A stretch of DNA of 64,000 nucleotides from NCBI GenBank assembly GCA_001898505.1, contig MKTZ01000010.1, positions 124,001-188,000 on the forward strand. Direction: 5' to 3'. The notes under the pieces were generated by a model that did no database searches, had not been told where the DNA came from, and saw only the letters and a program-made list of their open reading frames with translations. Position numbers and translations under genes: made by a program. Positions 18,303 through 27,424 of the stretch are shown here, piece after piece (within the stretch, counting starts at the first letter, position 1; each line of letters starts with the position of its first letter). This stretch comes from Sphingobacteriales bacterium 50-39 (GTDB taxonomy: Bacteria > Bacteroidota > Bacteroidia > Chitinophagales > Chitinophagaceae).

Positions 18303-18309
18303 TTGGCTT

Positions 18310-18615
18310 ATGTCTCAACGAATCAGAATCAAATTACAGTCCTACGATCACAATCTGGTAGATAAATCTGCTGAAAAGATCGTTAAAACCGTTCGTAGTA
18401 CGGGTGCTGTGGTAACGGGACCAATTCCCCTGCCAACCCGCAAAAAGATCTTTACTGTACTGCGTTCGCCGCACGTAAACAAGAAGGCTCGTGAGCAGTT
18501 CCAACTGCATACGCACAAGCGCCTGTTGGACATTTATACTTCCTCTTCGAGGACGGTAGATGCGTTGTCCAAGCTGGATCTGCCTTCCGGTGTGGATGTT
18601 GAGATCAAGGCCTGA
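18310..18615 (+). CDS. rpsJ: 30S ribosomal protein S10
   Basis: A 101-residue 30S head protein, also a NusB partner in antitermination. [20 protein letters not shown] is the conserved N-terminus and decides the start; an upstream ATG at 18277 lies in the -7 element. [20 protein letters not shown] and the extended loop [18 protein letters not shown] are characteristic. First gene of the S10 cluster. Its separation from rplC by 404 bases is exceptional for this operon. Confidence 0.98.
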   Translation: MSQRIRIKLQSYDHNLVDKSAEKIVKTVRSTGAVVTGPIPLPTRKKIFTVLRSPHVNKKAREQFQLHTHKRLLDIYTSSSRTVDALSKLDLPSGVDVEIKA

Positions 18616-19019
18616 CGAGAATTTTAAGCTCTTTATATATCCATCTGCAAACTTCCGCGAGATGCGGAATAAAGCAGCGCTGGATCGGTGATCACTCTGG
18701 TGGCTTCGGCCGGGGACCTTTGGTCCGATCAGAGGTAGATCATACAACTTAGTAAACACTTTAACAGTTGCGAGACTGTTAGGGTACATATGAACAAGCC
18801 GTTCAGGGTTTGTTTACTGCCGGTACTTCTGTCGCTCCGGACCCGTACAAGACGGGCGAAGGGCAACACAAAGAAAAGGTCGGCTGCAAACGAGGGGATT
18901 GAAGTTATTAGACCGATGCTGTATGTCCGGGATATCCGATGAGATCGGAAGATACGGGCAAAAGCCAAACAGTATGTCTATAGCTGTCCTCATACCCGAT
19001 GGCATAAATTTTAAAAGAA
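18616..19019. other. Unusually long non-coding spacer between rpsJ and rplC
   Basis: I see no convincing gene in these 404 bases. They hold several hairpins: GGC-TTCG-GCC (18702-18711), GGACC-TTT-GGTCC (18714-18726) nested within GATCGG (18683-18688) / CCGATC (18725-18730), AACAGT-TGCGAG-ACTGTT (18763-18780), and TCCGAT-GAG-ATCGGA (18935-18949). A 50-codon frame at 18790-18942 is very basic and unlike a known protein. No T-run or TAnnTTTG promoter was found, so the spacer is probably transcribed as part of the operon mRNA. Confidence 0.6.
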
Positions 19020-19637
19020 ATGAAAGGCATTATTGGCAAAAAAATCGGGATGACCAGCATCTTCAGTCCTGACGGCAAGCAGACAGCTTGTACGATCATT
19101 GAAGCGGGTCCCTGTGTGGTGACGCAGGTGAAGACCCAGGACACGGATGGTTATACTTCCCTTCAATTAGCATTTGGCGACAAGAAAGAAAAGCACACCA
19201 ACGCTGCAGAAAAAAATCACTTCGCCAAGTCCAACACTTCTCCGAAACAGTTTGTAAAAGAATTCCGCAATTTTTCCATAGAAAAGAATCTCGGTGAATC
19301 CATTACCGTAGACATCTTTGCCGAAGGCGATAAAGTCGAAGTAGTAGGTACTTCCAAAGGCAAGGGTTTCCAGGGTGTGGTTAAGCGTCATGGATTCCAT
19401 GGTGTAGGCGAGCAGTCACACGGTCAGCATGACCGTCAGCGTGCTCCGGGTTCGCTGGGTAACTCTTCCGATGCCAGCCGCGTTATGAAGGGTGTGCGTA
19501 TGGCCGGCCGTATGGGCGGTGATCGCGTAAAGGTAAAGAGCCTGAAGGTTGTGAAGATATTCCCTGAGAAGAACTATATTTTGGTCAGCGGTTCTGTTCC
19601 CGGCCACATTGGTTCTATCGTATACATTCAGAAGTAA
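19020..19637 (+). CDS. rplC: 50S ribosomal protein L3
   Basis: A 205-residue early-assembly protein whose loop reaches the peptidyl-transferase centre. [20 protein letters not shown] is the family start. The C-terminal half holds [20 protein letters not shown], the [14 protein letters not shown] stretch and [19 protein letters not shown]. It follows the long rpsJ-rplC spacer; rplD begins 20 bases downstream. Confidence 0.98.
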   Translation: MKGIIGKKIGMTSIFSPDGKQTACTIIEAGPCVVTQVKTQDTDGYTSLQLAFGDKKEKHTNAAEKNHFAKSNTSPKQFVKEFRNFSIEKNLGESITVDIFAEGDKVEVVGTSKGKGFQGVVKRHGFHGVGEQSHGQHDRQRAPGSLGNSSDASRVMKGVRMAGRMGGDRVKVKSLKVVKIFPEKNYILVSGSVPGHIGSIVYIQK

Positions 19638-19657
19638 AATCGTTTAATCGAACTACC

Positions 19658-20296
19658 ATGCAAGCAGACGTTTTAAATATACAAGGAAAGAAGACCGGCA
19701 GAACGGTGGAGTTACCGGAAGATATCTTCGGGATCGAGCCGAATGACCATGTGATCTACCTGGCCGTGAAGCAATACCTGGCTGCGCAGCGTCAGGGTAC
19801 TCATAAAGTGAAGACCCGTCTCGAGGTGCAGGGTTCCAGCAAGAAGCTGCATCGTCAGAAGGGTACTGGTGGCAGCCGTAAGGGTAATCTCCGTAACCCT
19901 TTGTACAAGGGTGGTGGTACTATCTTCGGACCCAAGCCCCGGGATTATGATTTCAAGCTGAACCGTAAGGTGAAGGACCTGGCGAAGATGTCGGCTCTGG
20001 CCCACAAGGCAAAGGGTAATGCCATCGTAGTCGTGGAAGATATCAAGCTGGATGCGCCCAAGACCAAGCAGTTCACGGATGCGCTGAAGAGCTTGAATAT
20101 AGCTGGCAAGAAGGTATTGTTCGTGCTGCCTGAAGAGAGCGACAATCTGTTTCTGAGCCTGCGCAATGTACCGACTGTTGAAGGTGTATTGCTGGCTGAT
20201 GTGAACACTTACGATATCGTGAATGCAGAGGTGCTGGTGCTGTCCGAAACGGTTGCCAACGTATTTGCGGACGATACAGCTGTTGAAGTAAAATAA
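19658..20296 (+). CDS. rplD: 50S ribosomal protein L4
   Basis: A 212-residue protein lining the exit tunnel. The basic extended loop HRQKGTGGSRKGNLRNPLYK with the GGGTIFGPKPRDY continuation is diagnostic; macrolide resistance maps here in other bacteria. The globular C-terminal half (residues about 115-205) binds 23S domain I. In E. coli L4 also represses its own S10 operon; whether it acts on the structured rpsJ or rplC leaders here is unknown. Confidence 0.98.
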   Translation: MQADVLNIQGKKTGRTVELPEDIFGIEPNDHVIYLAVKQYLAAQRQGTHKVKTRLEVQGSSKKLHRQKGTGGSRKGNLRNPLYKGGGTIFGPKPRDYDFKLNRKVKDLAKMSALAHKAKGNAIVVVEDIKLDAPKTKQFTDALKSLNIAGKKVLFVLPEESDNLFLSLRNVPTVEGVLLADVNTYDIVNAEVLVLSETVANVFADDTAVEVK

Positions 20297-20319
20297 TTGA
20301 TCATTCGAAAAATTGAGAT

Positions 20320-20619
20320 ATGAAACTCTCTGAAGTTTTAGTAAAACCGATACTGACAGAAAAGGCAAATGCTCAGCAGGATAAGCTGAGAAGGTATGCT
20401 TTCCGTGTCAATCGCAAGGCCAACAAGCTGGAGATCAAGAAGGCCGTGGAAGATTTTTACGGGGTGACTGTTGTCGACGTAAATACTTCTGTAGTGCCTG
20501 GAAAGAACAAGACCCGCTTCACGAAGGCTGGTTATGTTCAAGGCCGCAAGCCTGCTTATAAGAAGGCGCTGATAACTGTAGCGGAAGGGGAGACTATCGA
20601 TCTGTACGCTAGCATTTAA
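20320..20619 (+). CDS. rplW: 50S ribosomal protein L23
   Basis: A 99-residue protein beside the tunnel exit, docking site for trigger factor and SRP. MKLSEVLVKPILTEKANAQQ is the usual start. The AFRVNRKANKLEIKKAVEDF helix-strand and the GRKPAYKKALITVAEGETID end are conserved. It lies 23 bases after rplD. The 55-base gap to rplB contains GCGAA/TTCGC, a small inverted repeat around 20640-20660. Confidence 0.97.
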   Translation: MKLSEVLVKPILTEKANAQQDKLRRYAFRVNRKANKLEIKKAVEDFYGVTVVDVNTSVVPGKNKTRFTKAGYVQGRKPAYKKALITVAEGETIDLYASI

Positions 20620-20674
20620 ACTATTAATTAATTAAAGCAAGCGAAGCTGATAAGTTCGCAATAAAAGATAAGAC

Positions 20675-21514
20675 ATGGCACTGAAAAAATACAAACCGAT
20701 GACCGCCGGCACCCGCTGGAGAATCGGGAATGCTTATGCCGAGATCACTACCGACACGCCTGAAAAGACGTTGCTGGAGAAGGTAAAGAGCACGGGTGGT
20801 CGTAATGTACAAGGTCGTAGAGCGATGCGCTATATAGGCGGCGGGCACAAAAAAATGTACCGTATCATCGACTTCAGAAGGAACAAGAAGAATATCAACG
20901 CTACTGTTGCGTCCATCGAATATGATCCGAACCGTACTGCGTTCATCGCGCTGTTGAACTATGTAGATGGCGAAAAGAGGTATATCCTCGCTCCGCAGGG
21001 TCTGCAGGTAGGCGCCACGGTACAGTCCGGTGATGATATAGCTCCCGAAGTTGGAAATGCTCTTCAGCTGAAGAACATGCCTCTTGGTACGAACGTACAC
21101 AACATCGAGATGCAGCCTGGTCAGGGTGGCAAGCTGGTGCGCAGCGCCGGAACCTCTGCTCAACTGACGAACAAGGAAGAGAGATATGCTGTGTTGAAGA
21201 TGCCCAGCGGCGAATTGAGGAAGGTATTGATCAACTGCTATGCGACGGTAGGTGTTGTATCCAACAGCGATCACTCACTGCAGAGCATGGGTAAGGCAGG
21301 TCGTAACAGGTGGAGAGGTATTCGTCCAAGAAACCGTGGCGTAGCGATGAACCCTGTAGATCACCCGATGGGTGGTGGTGAAGGTAAAGCATCCGGTGGC
21401 CAACCTCGCAGCAGGAACGCTCAGTACAGCCGTGGTCTGAAGACCAGGCAGAAGGGCAAGGGCAGCGACAAGCTGATCATCCAGCGGAAAAACGGTAAAA
21501 AATTAGCGAAATAA
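20675..21514 (+). CDS. rplB: 50S ribosomal protein L2
   Basis: A 279-residue protein needed for subunit joining and the peptidyl-transferase centre. [20 protein letters not shown] is the Bacteroidota N-terminus. The OB-fold and SH3-like domains are present, and the C-terminal signature [20 protein letters not shown] contains the conserved histidine near the catalytic centre. A basic tail ends KNGKKLAK. rpsS follows 14 bases later. Confidence 0.98.
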   Translation: MALKKYKPMTAGTRWRIGNAYAEITTDTPEKTLLEKVKSTGGRNVQGRRAMRYIGGGHKKMYRIIDFRRNKKNINATVASIEYDPNRTAFIALLNYVDGEKRYILAPQGLQVGATVQSGDDIAPEVGNALQLKNMPLGTNVHNIEMQPGQGGKLVRSAGTSAQLTNKEERYAVLKMPSGELRKVLINCYATVGVVSNSDHSLQSMGKAGRNRWRGIRPRNRGVAMNPVDHPMGGGEGKASGGQPRSRNAQYSRGLKTRQKGKGSDKLIIQRKNGKKLAK

Positions 21515-21528
21515 TTTAAATACTAATT

Positions 21529-21801
21529 ATGGGTCGTTCAATTAAAAAAGGTCCTTACGTAGACGCGAATCTGGAAGACAAGATCCTGGCGATAAATGAG
21601 GGTACGGCAAAGAAGGGTGTTATCAAGACCTGGAGCCGCAGATCTACTATCACTCCGGACTTCGTAGGCCACACGCTGGCTGTGCACAACGGTAATAAAT
21701 TCATTCCCGTGTACGTAACGGAGTTCATGGTAGGTCACAAGCTGGGTGAATTTGCACCTACCCGTAACTTCAAAGGACATTCATCTAAAAAGATAGCATA
21801 A
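21529..21801 (+). CDS. rpsS: 30S ribosomal protein S19
   Basis: A 90-residue protein of the 30S head that contacts S13 and the A-site finger. [20 protein letters not shown] and [20 protein letters not shown] are diagnostic, with [18 protein letters not shown] at the end. The gap to rplV holds a perfect 8-bp hairpin at 21807-21825. Confidence 0.98.
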   Translation: MGRSIKKGPYVDANLEDKILAINEGTAKKGVIKTWSRRSTITPDFVGHTLAVHNGNKFIPVYVTEFMVGHKLGEFAPTRNFKGHSSKKIA

Positions 21802-21806
21802 TTAGT

Positions 21807-21825
21807 CTGCGGTCGTTGACCGCAG
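21807..21825. repeat. Intercistronic hairpin rpsS-rplV
   Basis: CTGCGGTC-GTT-GACCGCAG, a perfect 8-bp stem with a 3-nt loop and no T-run. One of several such hairpins in the gaps of this operon. Confidence 0.65.
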
Positions 21826-21842
21826 GCCATAAATAGAAAATA

Positions 21843-22190
21843 ATGGAAGCAGTAGCTAAATTGAGAAATTACCCGACATCGCCCCGTAAAATGCGTTTGC
21901 TGGCCGATGAGATCCGCGGTCTGAATGTTGAGAAGGCGCTGGCTTTACTGGAGCATCATCCTCAGCATTCTTCCACTCCGCTGCACAAGCTGTTGTGGTC
22001 AGCCGTAAAGAACTGGGAGCAGAAGAATGAAGGAACGAGCGCAGCTGACGCCGGCCTGGTAGTGAAGACGATATTTGTGGATGGCGGCAGGATATTGAAG
22101 CGTATGCGTCCGGCTCCTCAGGGTCGGGGTTATCGTGTGCGCAAGCGCAGCAATCACGTTACTATCATCGTGGATTCAAAAACAAATTGA
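21843..22190 (+). CDS. rplV: 50S ribosomal protein L22
   Basis: A 115-residue protein whose beta hairpin lines the exit tunnel opposite L4. [20 protein letters not shown] at the N-terminus and [20 protein letters not shown] in the hairpin are the family signatures; [10 protein letters not shown] closes the fold. The segment between helix 1 and the hairpin is typical for Bacteroidota. rpsC follows 21 bases later. Confidence 0.97.
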   Translation: MEAVAKLRNYPTSPRKMRLLADEIRGLNVEKALALLEHHPQHSSTPLHKLLWSAVKNWEQKNEGTSAADAGLVVKTIFVDGGRILKRMRPAPQGRGYRVRKRSNHVTIIVDSKTN

Positions 22191-22211
22191 TAAAACTTAT
22201 TAATCGATAAT

Positions 22212-23039
22212 ATGGGTCAGAAAACAAATCCTATCGGGGCCAGGTTAGGGATCATTCGTGGTTGGGAATCCAACTGGTATGGCAGCAAGAAAGATTATGC
22301 TACCAAGCTGATCGAAGACAATAAGATCAGGACCTACCTGAACGCCCGTATCAACAAGGGTGGGATTGCCAAGATCGTCATCGAGCGTACGCTGAACAAG
22401 CTGATCGTGACGATACATACTTCCAAGCCTGGTATCATCATCGGAAAGGGTGGTGGAGAGGTAGACCGTATCAAGGAAGAGCTGAAGAAGCTGACAGGCA
22501 AGGATGATGTCCAGATCAATATCCTGGAGATCCGTCGTCCGGAGCTGGATGCCAATATCGTGGGTGACACTATTGCCCGTCAGATCGAGAACCGTATCAA
22601 TTACAAGCGTGCCATCAAGATGGCTATTGCTTCTGCGCTGCGCATGGGCGCCGAGGGTATCAAGATAAAGGTGAGTGGTCGTCTGGGTGGTGCTGAAATT
22701 GCGCGTACGGAAGAGATCAAGCAGGGCAGGACCCCGCTGCATACGCTGCGTATGGATATCGACTATGCGAACGTGTTTGCGCTGACTGTATATGGTAAGA
22801 TCGGTATCAAGGTATGGATATGTAAGGGTGAAGTACTCGCGAAGAGAGACCTGAACCCCAATTTCGTAGGTGGAAAGGAAGGCGGGCTTAGCGACCGCAG
22901 GGACAGAAGGGATGGAGAAGGTCATGGTCATCATGGCCGTGACGATCGCAGAGGCGGCGGAGATCGCGACCGCAGAGGTGGTGGAGACCGTGATCGCAGA
23001 GGCGGTGGCGGTGGTGAAAGAAGGGATCGCAGGCATTGA
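22212..23039 (+). CDS. rpsC: 30S ribosomal protein S3 with Arg/Gly-rich tail
   Basis: A 275-residue protein at the mRNA entry channel. [20 protein letters not shown] fixes the start. The KH domain holds [20 protein letters not shown], and the C-terminal domain has [20 protein letters not shown] and [13 protein letters not shown]. After about residue 220 the normal fold ends and a low-complexity tail follows: Asp/Arg/His, then three units of Arg-Arg-Gly-Gly-Gly type, encoded by 24-nt DNA repeats at 22947-23018. Such a tail could bind RNA. It resembles eukaryotic RGG boxes in composition only. Confidence 0.97.
   Translation: MGQKTNPIGARLGIIRGWESNWYGSKKDYATKLIEDNKIRTYLNARINKGGIAKIVIERTLNKLIVTIHTSKPGIIIGKGGGEVDRIKEELKKLTGKDDVQINILEIRRPELDANIVGDTIARQIENRINYKRAIKMAIASALRMGAEGIKIKVSGRLGGAEIARTEEIKQGRTPLHTLRMDIDYANVFALTVYGKIGIKVWICKGEVLAKRDLNPNFVGGKEGGLSDRRDRRDGEGHGHHGRDDRRGGGDRDRRGGGDRDRRGGGGGERRDRRH
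22947..23018 (+). repeat. 24-nt tandem repeat in rpsC
   Basis: Three imperfect units (22947-22970, 22971-22994, 22995-23018), each beginning CGCAGAGG and encoding an Arg-Gly-rich octapeptide. Copy number could vary by slippage without disturbing the reading frame. Confidence 0.7.
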
Positions 23040-23094
23040 TCGCCGAGGCTATAACAGTAAAAAGAATTAGAAAAAATCTCGAAAATAGTTCAAG

Positions 23095-23514
23095 ATGTTA
23101 CAACCCAAAAGAACAAAGCATAGGAAAGCACAGAAAGGTCGCATTCGTGAGACTGCTAAAAGAGGTGATACGATTGCCTTTGGTTCATATGCTTTGAAAT
23201 CGCTGGAAGCGATCTGGCTGACCAATCGCCAACTGGAAGCTGCCCGTCAGGCTCTGACCCGTGCGATGAAGCGTGAAGGGAATGTATGGATACGTGTATT
23301 CCCCGACAAGCCCATCACGAAGAAGCCTTTGGAAGTGCGTATGGGTAAAGGTAAAGGTAACCCTGAGTACTGGGCTGCTGTAGTGGAGCCGGGTCGTATC
23401 CTTTTCGAAGCCGATGGTGTTCCTCTGGCTGTAGCGAAGGAAGCGTTGGAACTGGCTGCTCAGAAGCTGCCGATCAAGACGAAGTTTATTATCCGTCGCG
23501 ACGTAGTAGCCTAA
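23095..23514 (+). CDS. rplP: 50S ribosomal protein L16
   Basis: A 139-residue protein that positions A-site t[23 protein letters not shown] is diagnostic, with [20 protein letters not shown] and the [20 protein letters not shown] loop near the peptidyl-transferase centre. Followed by a 118-base gap packed with hairpins before rpmC. Confidence 0.98.
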   Translation: MLQPKRTKHRKAQKGRIRETAKRGDTIAFGSYALKSLEAIWLTNRQLEAARQALTRAMKREGNVWIRVFPDKPITKKPLEVRMGKGKGNPEYWAAVVEPGRILFEADGVPLAVAKEALELAAQKLPIKTKFIIRRDVVA

Positions 23515-23516
23515 CC

Positions 23517-23598
23517 GACCGGAGGGAGGTTGGCCGAAGGCCCGACATTCGATCAGGAGGACCGAAGGTCCCGCGGGCGGGGGCCTCGCTAGCGAGGC
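23517..23598. repeat. Hairpin-rich gap between rplP and rpmC
   Basis: GGCC-GAA-GGCC (23532-23542), GGACC-GAA-GGTCC (23559-23571) and the 16-nt palindrome GCCTCGCTAGCGAGGC (23583-23598). The first reads GGGCCTTCGGCCA on the minus strand, identical to 13 bases of double-hairpin copy 2 (9632-9644). GACCGGAGGG (23517-23526) recurs in the comA leader at 3987-3996. Confidence 0.65.
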
Positions 23599-23632
23599 AA
23601 GATCAAAGTAAGAACAGTAAAAAGTTTATAAA

Positions 23633-23842
23633 ATGTCAAAGAGAATCGATTTTGTAAATAGCCTGAAGGACCTGAATGAAGGTGATCTGAAAGCCCGTAT
23701 CCAGGAAGATGAGCTGCGCCTTAAGAAACTGGAGTTCGCGCATGCCATTTCACCGCTGGAAAACCCGATGAGCATCCGCTCTTTGAGAAAGGACATTGCC
23801 CGGCTGAAGACTGCTCTGGCCCAGAAAACTGCGAAAGCATAA
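23633..23842 (+). CDS. rpmC: 50S ribosomal protein L29
   Basis: A 69-residue two-helix protein by the tunnel exit, contacting L23. The typical pattern is an N-terminal helix ending FVNSLKDLNEGDL and a second helix with LRLKKLEFAHAISPLENPMS and SLRKDIARLKTAL. Position between L16 and S17 is the standard order. Confidence 0.95.
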   Translation: MSKRIDFVNSLKDLNEGDLKARIQEDELRLKKLEFAHAISPLENPMSIRSLRKDIARLKTALAQKTAKA

Positions 23843-23902
23843 AAACAAAAGATCCCGTTCCTTTGGGCTGCGGGAAGACAATAAAAGATAAAAGCAAAAA
23901 CA

Positions 23903-24160
23903 ATGGTTGAAAGAAATTTGCGCAAAACGAGGATCGGGGTGGTGAAGAGCAACAAGATGGATAAGACCATCACGGTAGCTGTTGAAAGGAAAGTGAAGCA
24001 CCCTATCTACGGTAAGTTCGTAAAAAAGACTACGAGCTTTCACGCTCATGATGAAAAGAATGAGTGCACCATCGGGGACATCGTAAAGATCATGGAGTCT
24101 CGTCCGCTGAGCAAGACCAAGCGCTGGCGTCTGGTGGAAGTCGTCGAGAAGGCGAAATAA
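23903..24160 (+). CDS. rpsQ: 30S ribosomal protein S17
   Basis: An 85-residue OB-fold protein of the 30S body. Signatures: [37 protein letters not shown] and [20 protein letters not shown]. The 67-base gap to rplN contains CGTCC-TTTG-GGACG (24192-24205). Confidence 0.97.
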   Translation: MVERNLRKTRIGVVKSNKMDKTITVAVERKVKHPIYGKFVKKTTSFHAHDEKNECTIGDIVKIMESRPLSKTKRWRLVEVVEKAK

Positions 24161-24227
24161 CGATACACAGTATTCTATTATAATTTCTATACGTCCTTTG
24201 GGACGAGTAGATGTAAAAGTTAATAAA

Positions 24228-24596
24228 ATGATCCAGCAAGAAAGCAGATTAAATGTAGCTGATAACAGTGGTGCCAAGGAAGTATTGTGCATCCGGGTAC
24301 TGGGCAATAGCGGACAGGACTATGCCGGCATCGGCGACAAGATCGTTGTCACTGTAAAGGATGCATTGCCTTCCGGCGGAATTAAGAAGGGCACTGTCGC
24401 CAAAGCGGTGATCGTCCGTACCAAAAAGAAATTGCGCCGTAAGGATGGCAGCTATATCAGCTTTGACGATAATGCGGTGGTATTGTTGAACCAGTCCGAC
24501 GAGCCTCGCGGTACGCGTATCTTCGGACCTGTAGCGAGGGAGCTGCGTGACAAGGGGTATATGAAGATCATCTCCCTGGCGCCTGAAGTACTGTAG
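24228..24596 (+). CDS. rplN: 50S ribosomal protein L14
   Basis: A 122-residue protein at the subunit interface. [20 protein letters not shown] is the invariant N-terminus and sets the start; a longer frame from 24198 begins inside an intergenic hairpin. [20 protein letters not shown] and the C-terminal [20 protein letters not shown] are diagnostic. Confidence 0.98.
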   Translation: MIQQESRLNVADNSGAKEVLCIRVLGNSGQDYAGIGDKIVVTVKDALPSGGIKKGTVAKAVIVRTKKKLRRKDGSYISFDDNAVVLLNQSDEPRGTRIFGPVARELRDKGYMKIISLAPEVL

Positions 24597-24654
24597 TACG
24601 GAACCAGAAACAATAGCTAAATTCTTCGCCCTGGCGGGGAAAAAATAAAATAAA

Positions 24655-24993
24655 ATGAGCAACAGATTCAAACCCAAGTTTAATATCAAGAAAGGTGACA
24701 GCGTAGTCGTTATCACCGGAGACGATAAGGATCCCAAGAAGGCACGTAAGGTCCTGGAAGTATTCCCGGATGAAGCCAAGGTCCTGGTCGAAGGGGTTAA
24801 CATCGTTACCAAGCATACCAAGCCTTCTGCGCAGAACACCAAGGGTGGTATTGTGAAGAAGGAAGCTCCGATCCACATCTCCAATGTACTGTTGTGGGAT
24901 GCCAAGACCGGAGGTGCAACCAAGATAAAACGTTCCAGGGAGAACGGGAAATTAGTTCGTGTTTCTAAAAAATCAGGGGAGGTAATCAAATAA
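24655..24993 (+). CDS. rplX: 50S ribosomal protein L24
   Basis: A 112-residue assembly-initiating protein with a KOW motif: [20 protein letters not shown], then [20 protein letters not shown]. Its TAA shares its last A with the rplE ATG (one-base overlap at 24993), so translation of the two is coupled. Confidence 0.97.
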   Translation: MSNRFKPKFNIKKGDSVVVITGDDKDPKKARKVLEVFPDEAKVLVEGVNIVTKHTKPSAQNTKGGIVKKEAPIHISNVLLWDAKTGGATKIKRSRENGKLVRVSKKSGEVIK

Positions 24994-25571
24994 TGAGCAC
25001 TGCAAAATATACTCCGCGTCTGGCAGACAAGTACAAGAAAGAAGTTGTACCTGCCCTCATGAAGAAGTTCGGCTACTCCAGTATCATGCAGACGCCGAAA
25101 CTTGAAAAGATATGTCTGAACCGTGGCGTCAACGGCGCTGTAACGGATAAGAAGCTGGTGGAAGTAGCTGTGGATGAGCTGACCCTTATCACTGGTCAGA
25201 AAGCCGTCACTACCCAATCCAAGAAGGACATCTCCAACTTCAAGCTGCGTAAGAACATGCCCATCGGTGCGCGTGTGACCCTCCGTGGCGAGAAGATGTA
25301 TGAGTTCCTGGACCGCCTGGTGTCTACTGCCCTCCCTCGTGTAAGGGATTTCAAGGGTGTAAATGATAAATCTTTCGATGGCCGTGGCAATTATACGCTG
25401 GGTGTCACCGAGCAGATCATTTTCCCTGAGATAGACATCGACAAAGTGAACAAGATCACTGGTATGGACATCACGTTTGTGACTACTGCCAGCACCAACG
25501 AAGAAGCATACGAGCTGTTGAAAGAGCTGGGCATGCCTTTCCGTAACATCAGGCCCGGGGGCAATCAATAA
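24993..25571 (+). CDS. rplE: 50S ribosomal protein L5
   Basis: A 192-residue protein that binds 5S rRNA and contacts P-site tRNA. Signatures: [60 protein letters not shown], and [20 protein letters not shown]. Length is at the upper end of the family. Coupled by one base to rplX. Confidence 0.98.
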   Translation: MSTAKYTPRLADKYKKEVVPALMKKFGYSSIMQTPKLEKICLNRGVNGAVTDKKLVEVAVDELTLITGQKAVTTQSKKDISNFKLRKNMPIGARVTLRGEKMYEFLDRLVSTALPRVRDFKGVNDKSFDGRGNYTLGVTEQIIFPEIDIDKVNKITGMDITFVTTASTNEEAYELLKELGMPFRNIRPGGNQ

Positions 25572-25602
25572 TCAACTTATTCAAACAAAAAAAGAATAAA
25601 AC

Positions 25603-25872
25603 ATGGCTAAAGAGTCAGTAAAGGCCAGACAAAGAAAAAGAGAGGCGCTGTCGGCAAAATATGCTGAAAAGCGTGCCGCTTTAAAAGCTGCCGGCGATTA
25701 TAAGGCGCTGGATCTTCTTCCCAGGAATGCATCTCCTGTGCGATTGAAGAATCGTTGCCAGTTGACGGGCCGCCCCAGGGGATATATCCGTTACTTCGGG
25801 ATTTCCAGGGTGATCTTCCGTGACATGGCGCTCCAGGGTAAGATCCCGGGTGTGAAGAAAGCAAGCTGGTAA
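25603..25872 (+). CDS. rpsN: 30S ribosomal protein S14 (zinc-independent type)
   Basis: An 89-residue protein of the 30S head. [20 protein letters not shown] and [20 protein letters not shown] are typical. The two CxxC pairs of the short zinc-binding form are missing (a single Cys remains), so this is the long C- form. The gap to rpsH holds a small CCCC-TCC-GGGG hairpin near 25879. Confidence 0.97.
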   Translation: MAKESVKARQRKREALSAKYAEKRAALKAAGDYKALDLLPRNASPVRLKNRCQLTGRPRGYIRYFGISRVIFRDMALQGKIPGVKKASW

Positions 25873-25943
25873 TTTTTCCCCTCCGGGGTGAGGATATCGC
25901 ATTGTAAATAATTTTTGATAACACGTATAACTATAAATAAACA

Positions 25944-26342
25944 ATGGTTACTGATCCAATAGCAGATTTTCTGACGAGAATCCGTAATGCGCAGATGGCG
26001 AATCACCGTATCGTTGAGATACCTGCTTCCAACCTGAAGAAGCGTATGACCGAGATACTGTATGACAAGGGATATATCCTGAAATACAAATTCGAGGATG
26101 ACAGCAAGCAAGGCGTCATCAAAATAGCTTTGAAGTATGACCCTGCTACCAAGGAGCCGGCTATCAAATCCCTCGAAAGGATCAGCCGTCCTGGTTTGCG
26201 TCAATATGCAAGCCCTGCTGAGTTCAACCGTGTGAAGAACGGTCTGGGTGTGGCGATCATCTCCACTTCCAAGGGTGTGATGACGGATAAGGAGGCTAAA
26301 GTGCAGAATGTAGGCGGCGAAGTTCTTTGCTACGTATATTAA
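25944..26342 (+). CDS. rpsH: 30S ribosomal protein S8
   Basis: A 132-residue protein binding the central domain of 16S rRNA; the classical repressor of the spc operon in E. coli. Signatures: [40 protein letters not shown], and at the end [19 protein letters not shown]. The C-terminal GGEVLCYVY is standard. Confidence 0.98.
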   Translation: MVTDPIADFLTRIRNAQMANHRIVEIPASNLKKRMTEILYDKGYILKYKFEDDSKQGVIKIALKYDPATKEPAIKSLERISRPGLRQYASPAEFNRVKNGLGVAIISTSKGVMTDKEAKVQNVGGEVLCYVY

Positions 26343-26379
26343 TTGTGGGCCCTTCCGACACATTAAGCCGTTCTATACA

Positions 26380-26395
26380 GGCTGACCGGTCGGCC
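26380..26395. repeat. Intercistronic inverted repeat rpsH-rplF
   Basis: GGCTGACC / GGTCGGCC, an 8-bp self-complementary unit with one G-T pair, in the middle of the 87-base gap. No T-run follows. Confidence 0.5.
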
Positions 26396-26429
26396 GGGTA
26401 ATTAAAAGATAACAATAAACTGAATTATT

Positions 26430-26984
26430 ATGTCTCGTATAGGTAAGAAACCAGTGACACTTCCCAAGGGAGTAACTGTAACGGTAGGATCCGATAATAT
26501 ATTGGTTGTAAAAGGTCCCAAAGGTGAGCTGAAGCAAGCCATCGACCGCGATATCAAGGTAGACGTAAAGGAAGGTGAGCTGGAATTTACCCGTCCCACC
26601 GACCAGATCCGTCACCGTGCATTGCATGGTCTTTATCGTGCCCTGGTCGCCAATATGGTAAAGGGTGTTACGGATGGATATAAAAGGCAGCTGGAGCTGA
26701 TAGGTGTAGGTTTCAAGGCTTCCAACCAGGGTAATATCCTGGACCTGGCCCTTGGTTACTCTCACAATATCATTTTCGAGATCCCCAAGGAGCTGAAGCT
26801 GGCTACTTCCCAGGAAAAGGGTGAAAACCCCAAGATCACGCTGGAAGGTACCGACAAGCAGTTGTTGGGACAGGTAGCTGCCAAGATCCGCAGTCTGCGT
26901 AAGCCTGAGCCTTACAAAGGGAAAGGTGTTCGTTATGTGGGTGAAGTGGTTCGTAAGAAGGCTGGTAAAGCTGCTGGTAAATAA
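26430..26984 (+). CDS. rplF: 50S ribosomal protein L6
   Basis: A 184-residue two-domain protein near the factor-binding site. MSRIGKKPVTLPKGVTVTVG starts the first domain. The second domain carries VGFKASNQGNILDLALGYSH and the C-terminal signature GKGVRYVGEVVRKKAGKA. The gap to rplR has the hairpin GCTCTG-8 nt-CAGAGC (26998-27017). Confidence 0.98.
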   Translation: MSRIGKKPVTLPKGVTVTVGSDNILVVKGPKGELKQAIDRDIKVDVKEGELEFTRPTDQIRHRALHGLYRALVANMVKGVTDGYKRQLELIGVGFKASNQGNILDLALGYSHNIIFEIPKELKLATSQEKGENPKITLEGTDKQLLGQVAAKIRSLRKPEPYKGKGVRYVGEVVRKKAGKAAGK

Positions 26985-27033
26985 TTCGATTCATAAGGCT
27001 CTGGCTGGAATCAGAGCTGCTAAATAAACAACA

Positions 27034-27387
27034 ATGGCTACGAAATCAGAAAGAAGACAGAAGATCAGGTTCGGCATCCGCAAGAAGATCAGCGGGACCA
27101 GTCAGAAGCCGAGGCTATCGGTGTTCAGGAGCAACAGCGATATTTATGTGCAACTGATCGACGACAACGACGGCAAGACTTTGGCTGCTGCCAGCTCAAA
27201 GGACAAGGATATCGCCGCCCAAAAAACTACCAAGGTAGAAAAAAGCAAGCTGGTAGGCCAGGCAATCGCGCGGAAGGCCAGCGAGCTGGGTCTGAAAGAT
27301 GTTGTTTTCGACCGGGGGGGCAACCTGTATCACGGTCGCGTGAAGGCGGTAGCCGACGGCGCTCGCGAGGGTGGTCTGAACTTTTAA
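27034..27387 (+). CDS. rplR: 50S ribosomal protein L18
   Basis: A 117-residue 5S-rRNA-binding protein. [20 protein letters not shown] and [19 protein letters not shown] lead into AASSKDKDI, and the end [20 protein letters not shown] and AREGGLNF is the standard signature. Confidence 0.98.
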   Translation: MATKSERRQKIRFGIRKKISGTSQKPRLSVFRSNSDIYVQLIDDNDGKTLAAASSKDKDIAAQKTTKVEKSKLVGQAIARKASELGLKDVVFDRGGNLYHGRVKAVADGAREGGLNF

Positions 27388-27424
27388 TTAATTAAGTATA
27401 ATACAGCATTCGTAAATAACTACA

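Noticed and set aside
18790-18942. 50-codon frame in the rpsJ-rplC spacer
   Set aside because: No initiation context, very basic C-terminal half and overlap with hairpins; treated as spacer.
24249-25568. 439-codon frame antisense to rplN, rplX and rplE
   Set aside because: Crosses three well-defined ribosomal genes and has no recognisable motif.
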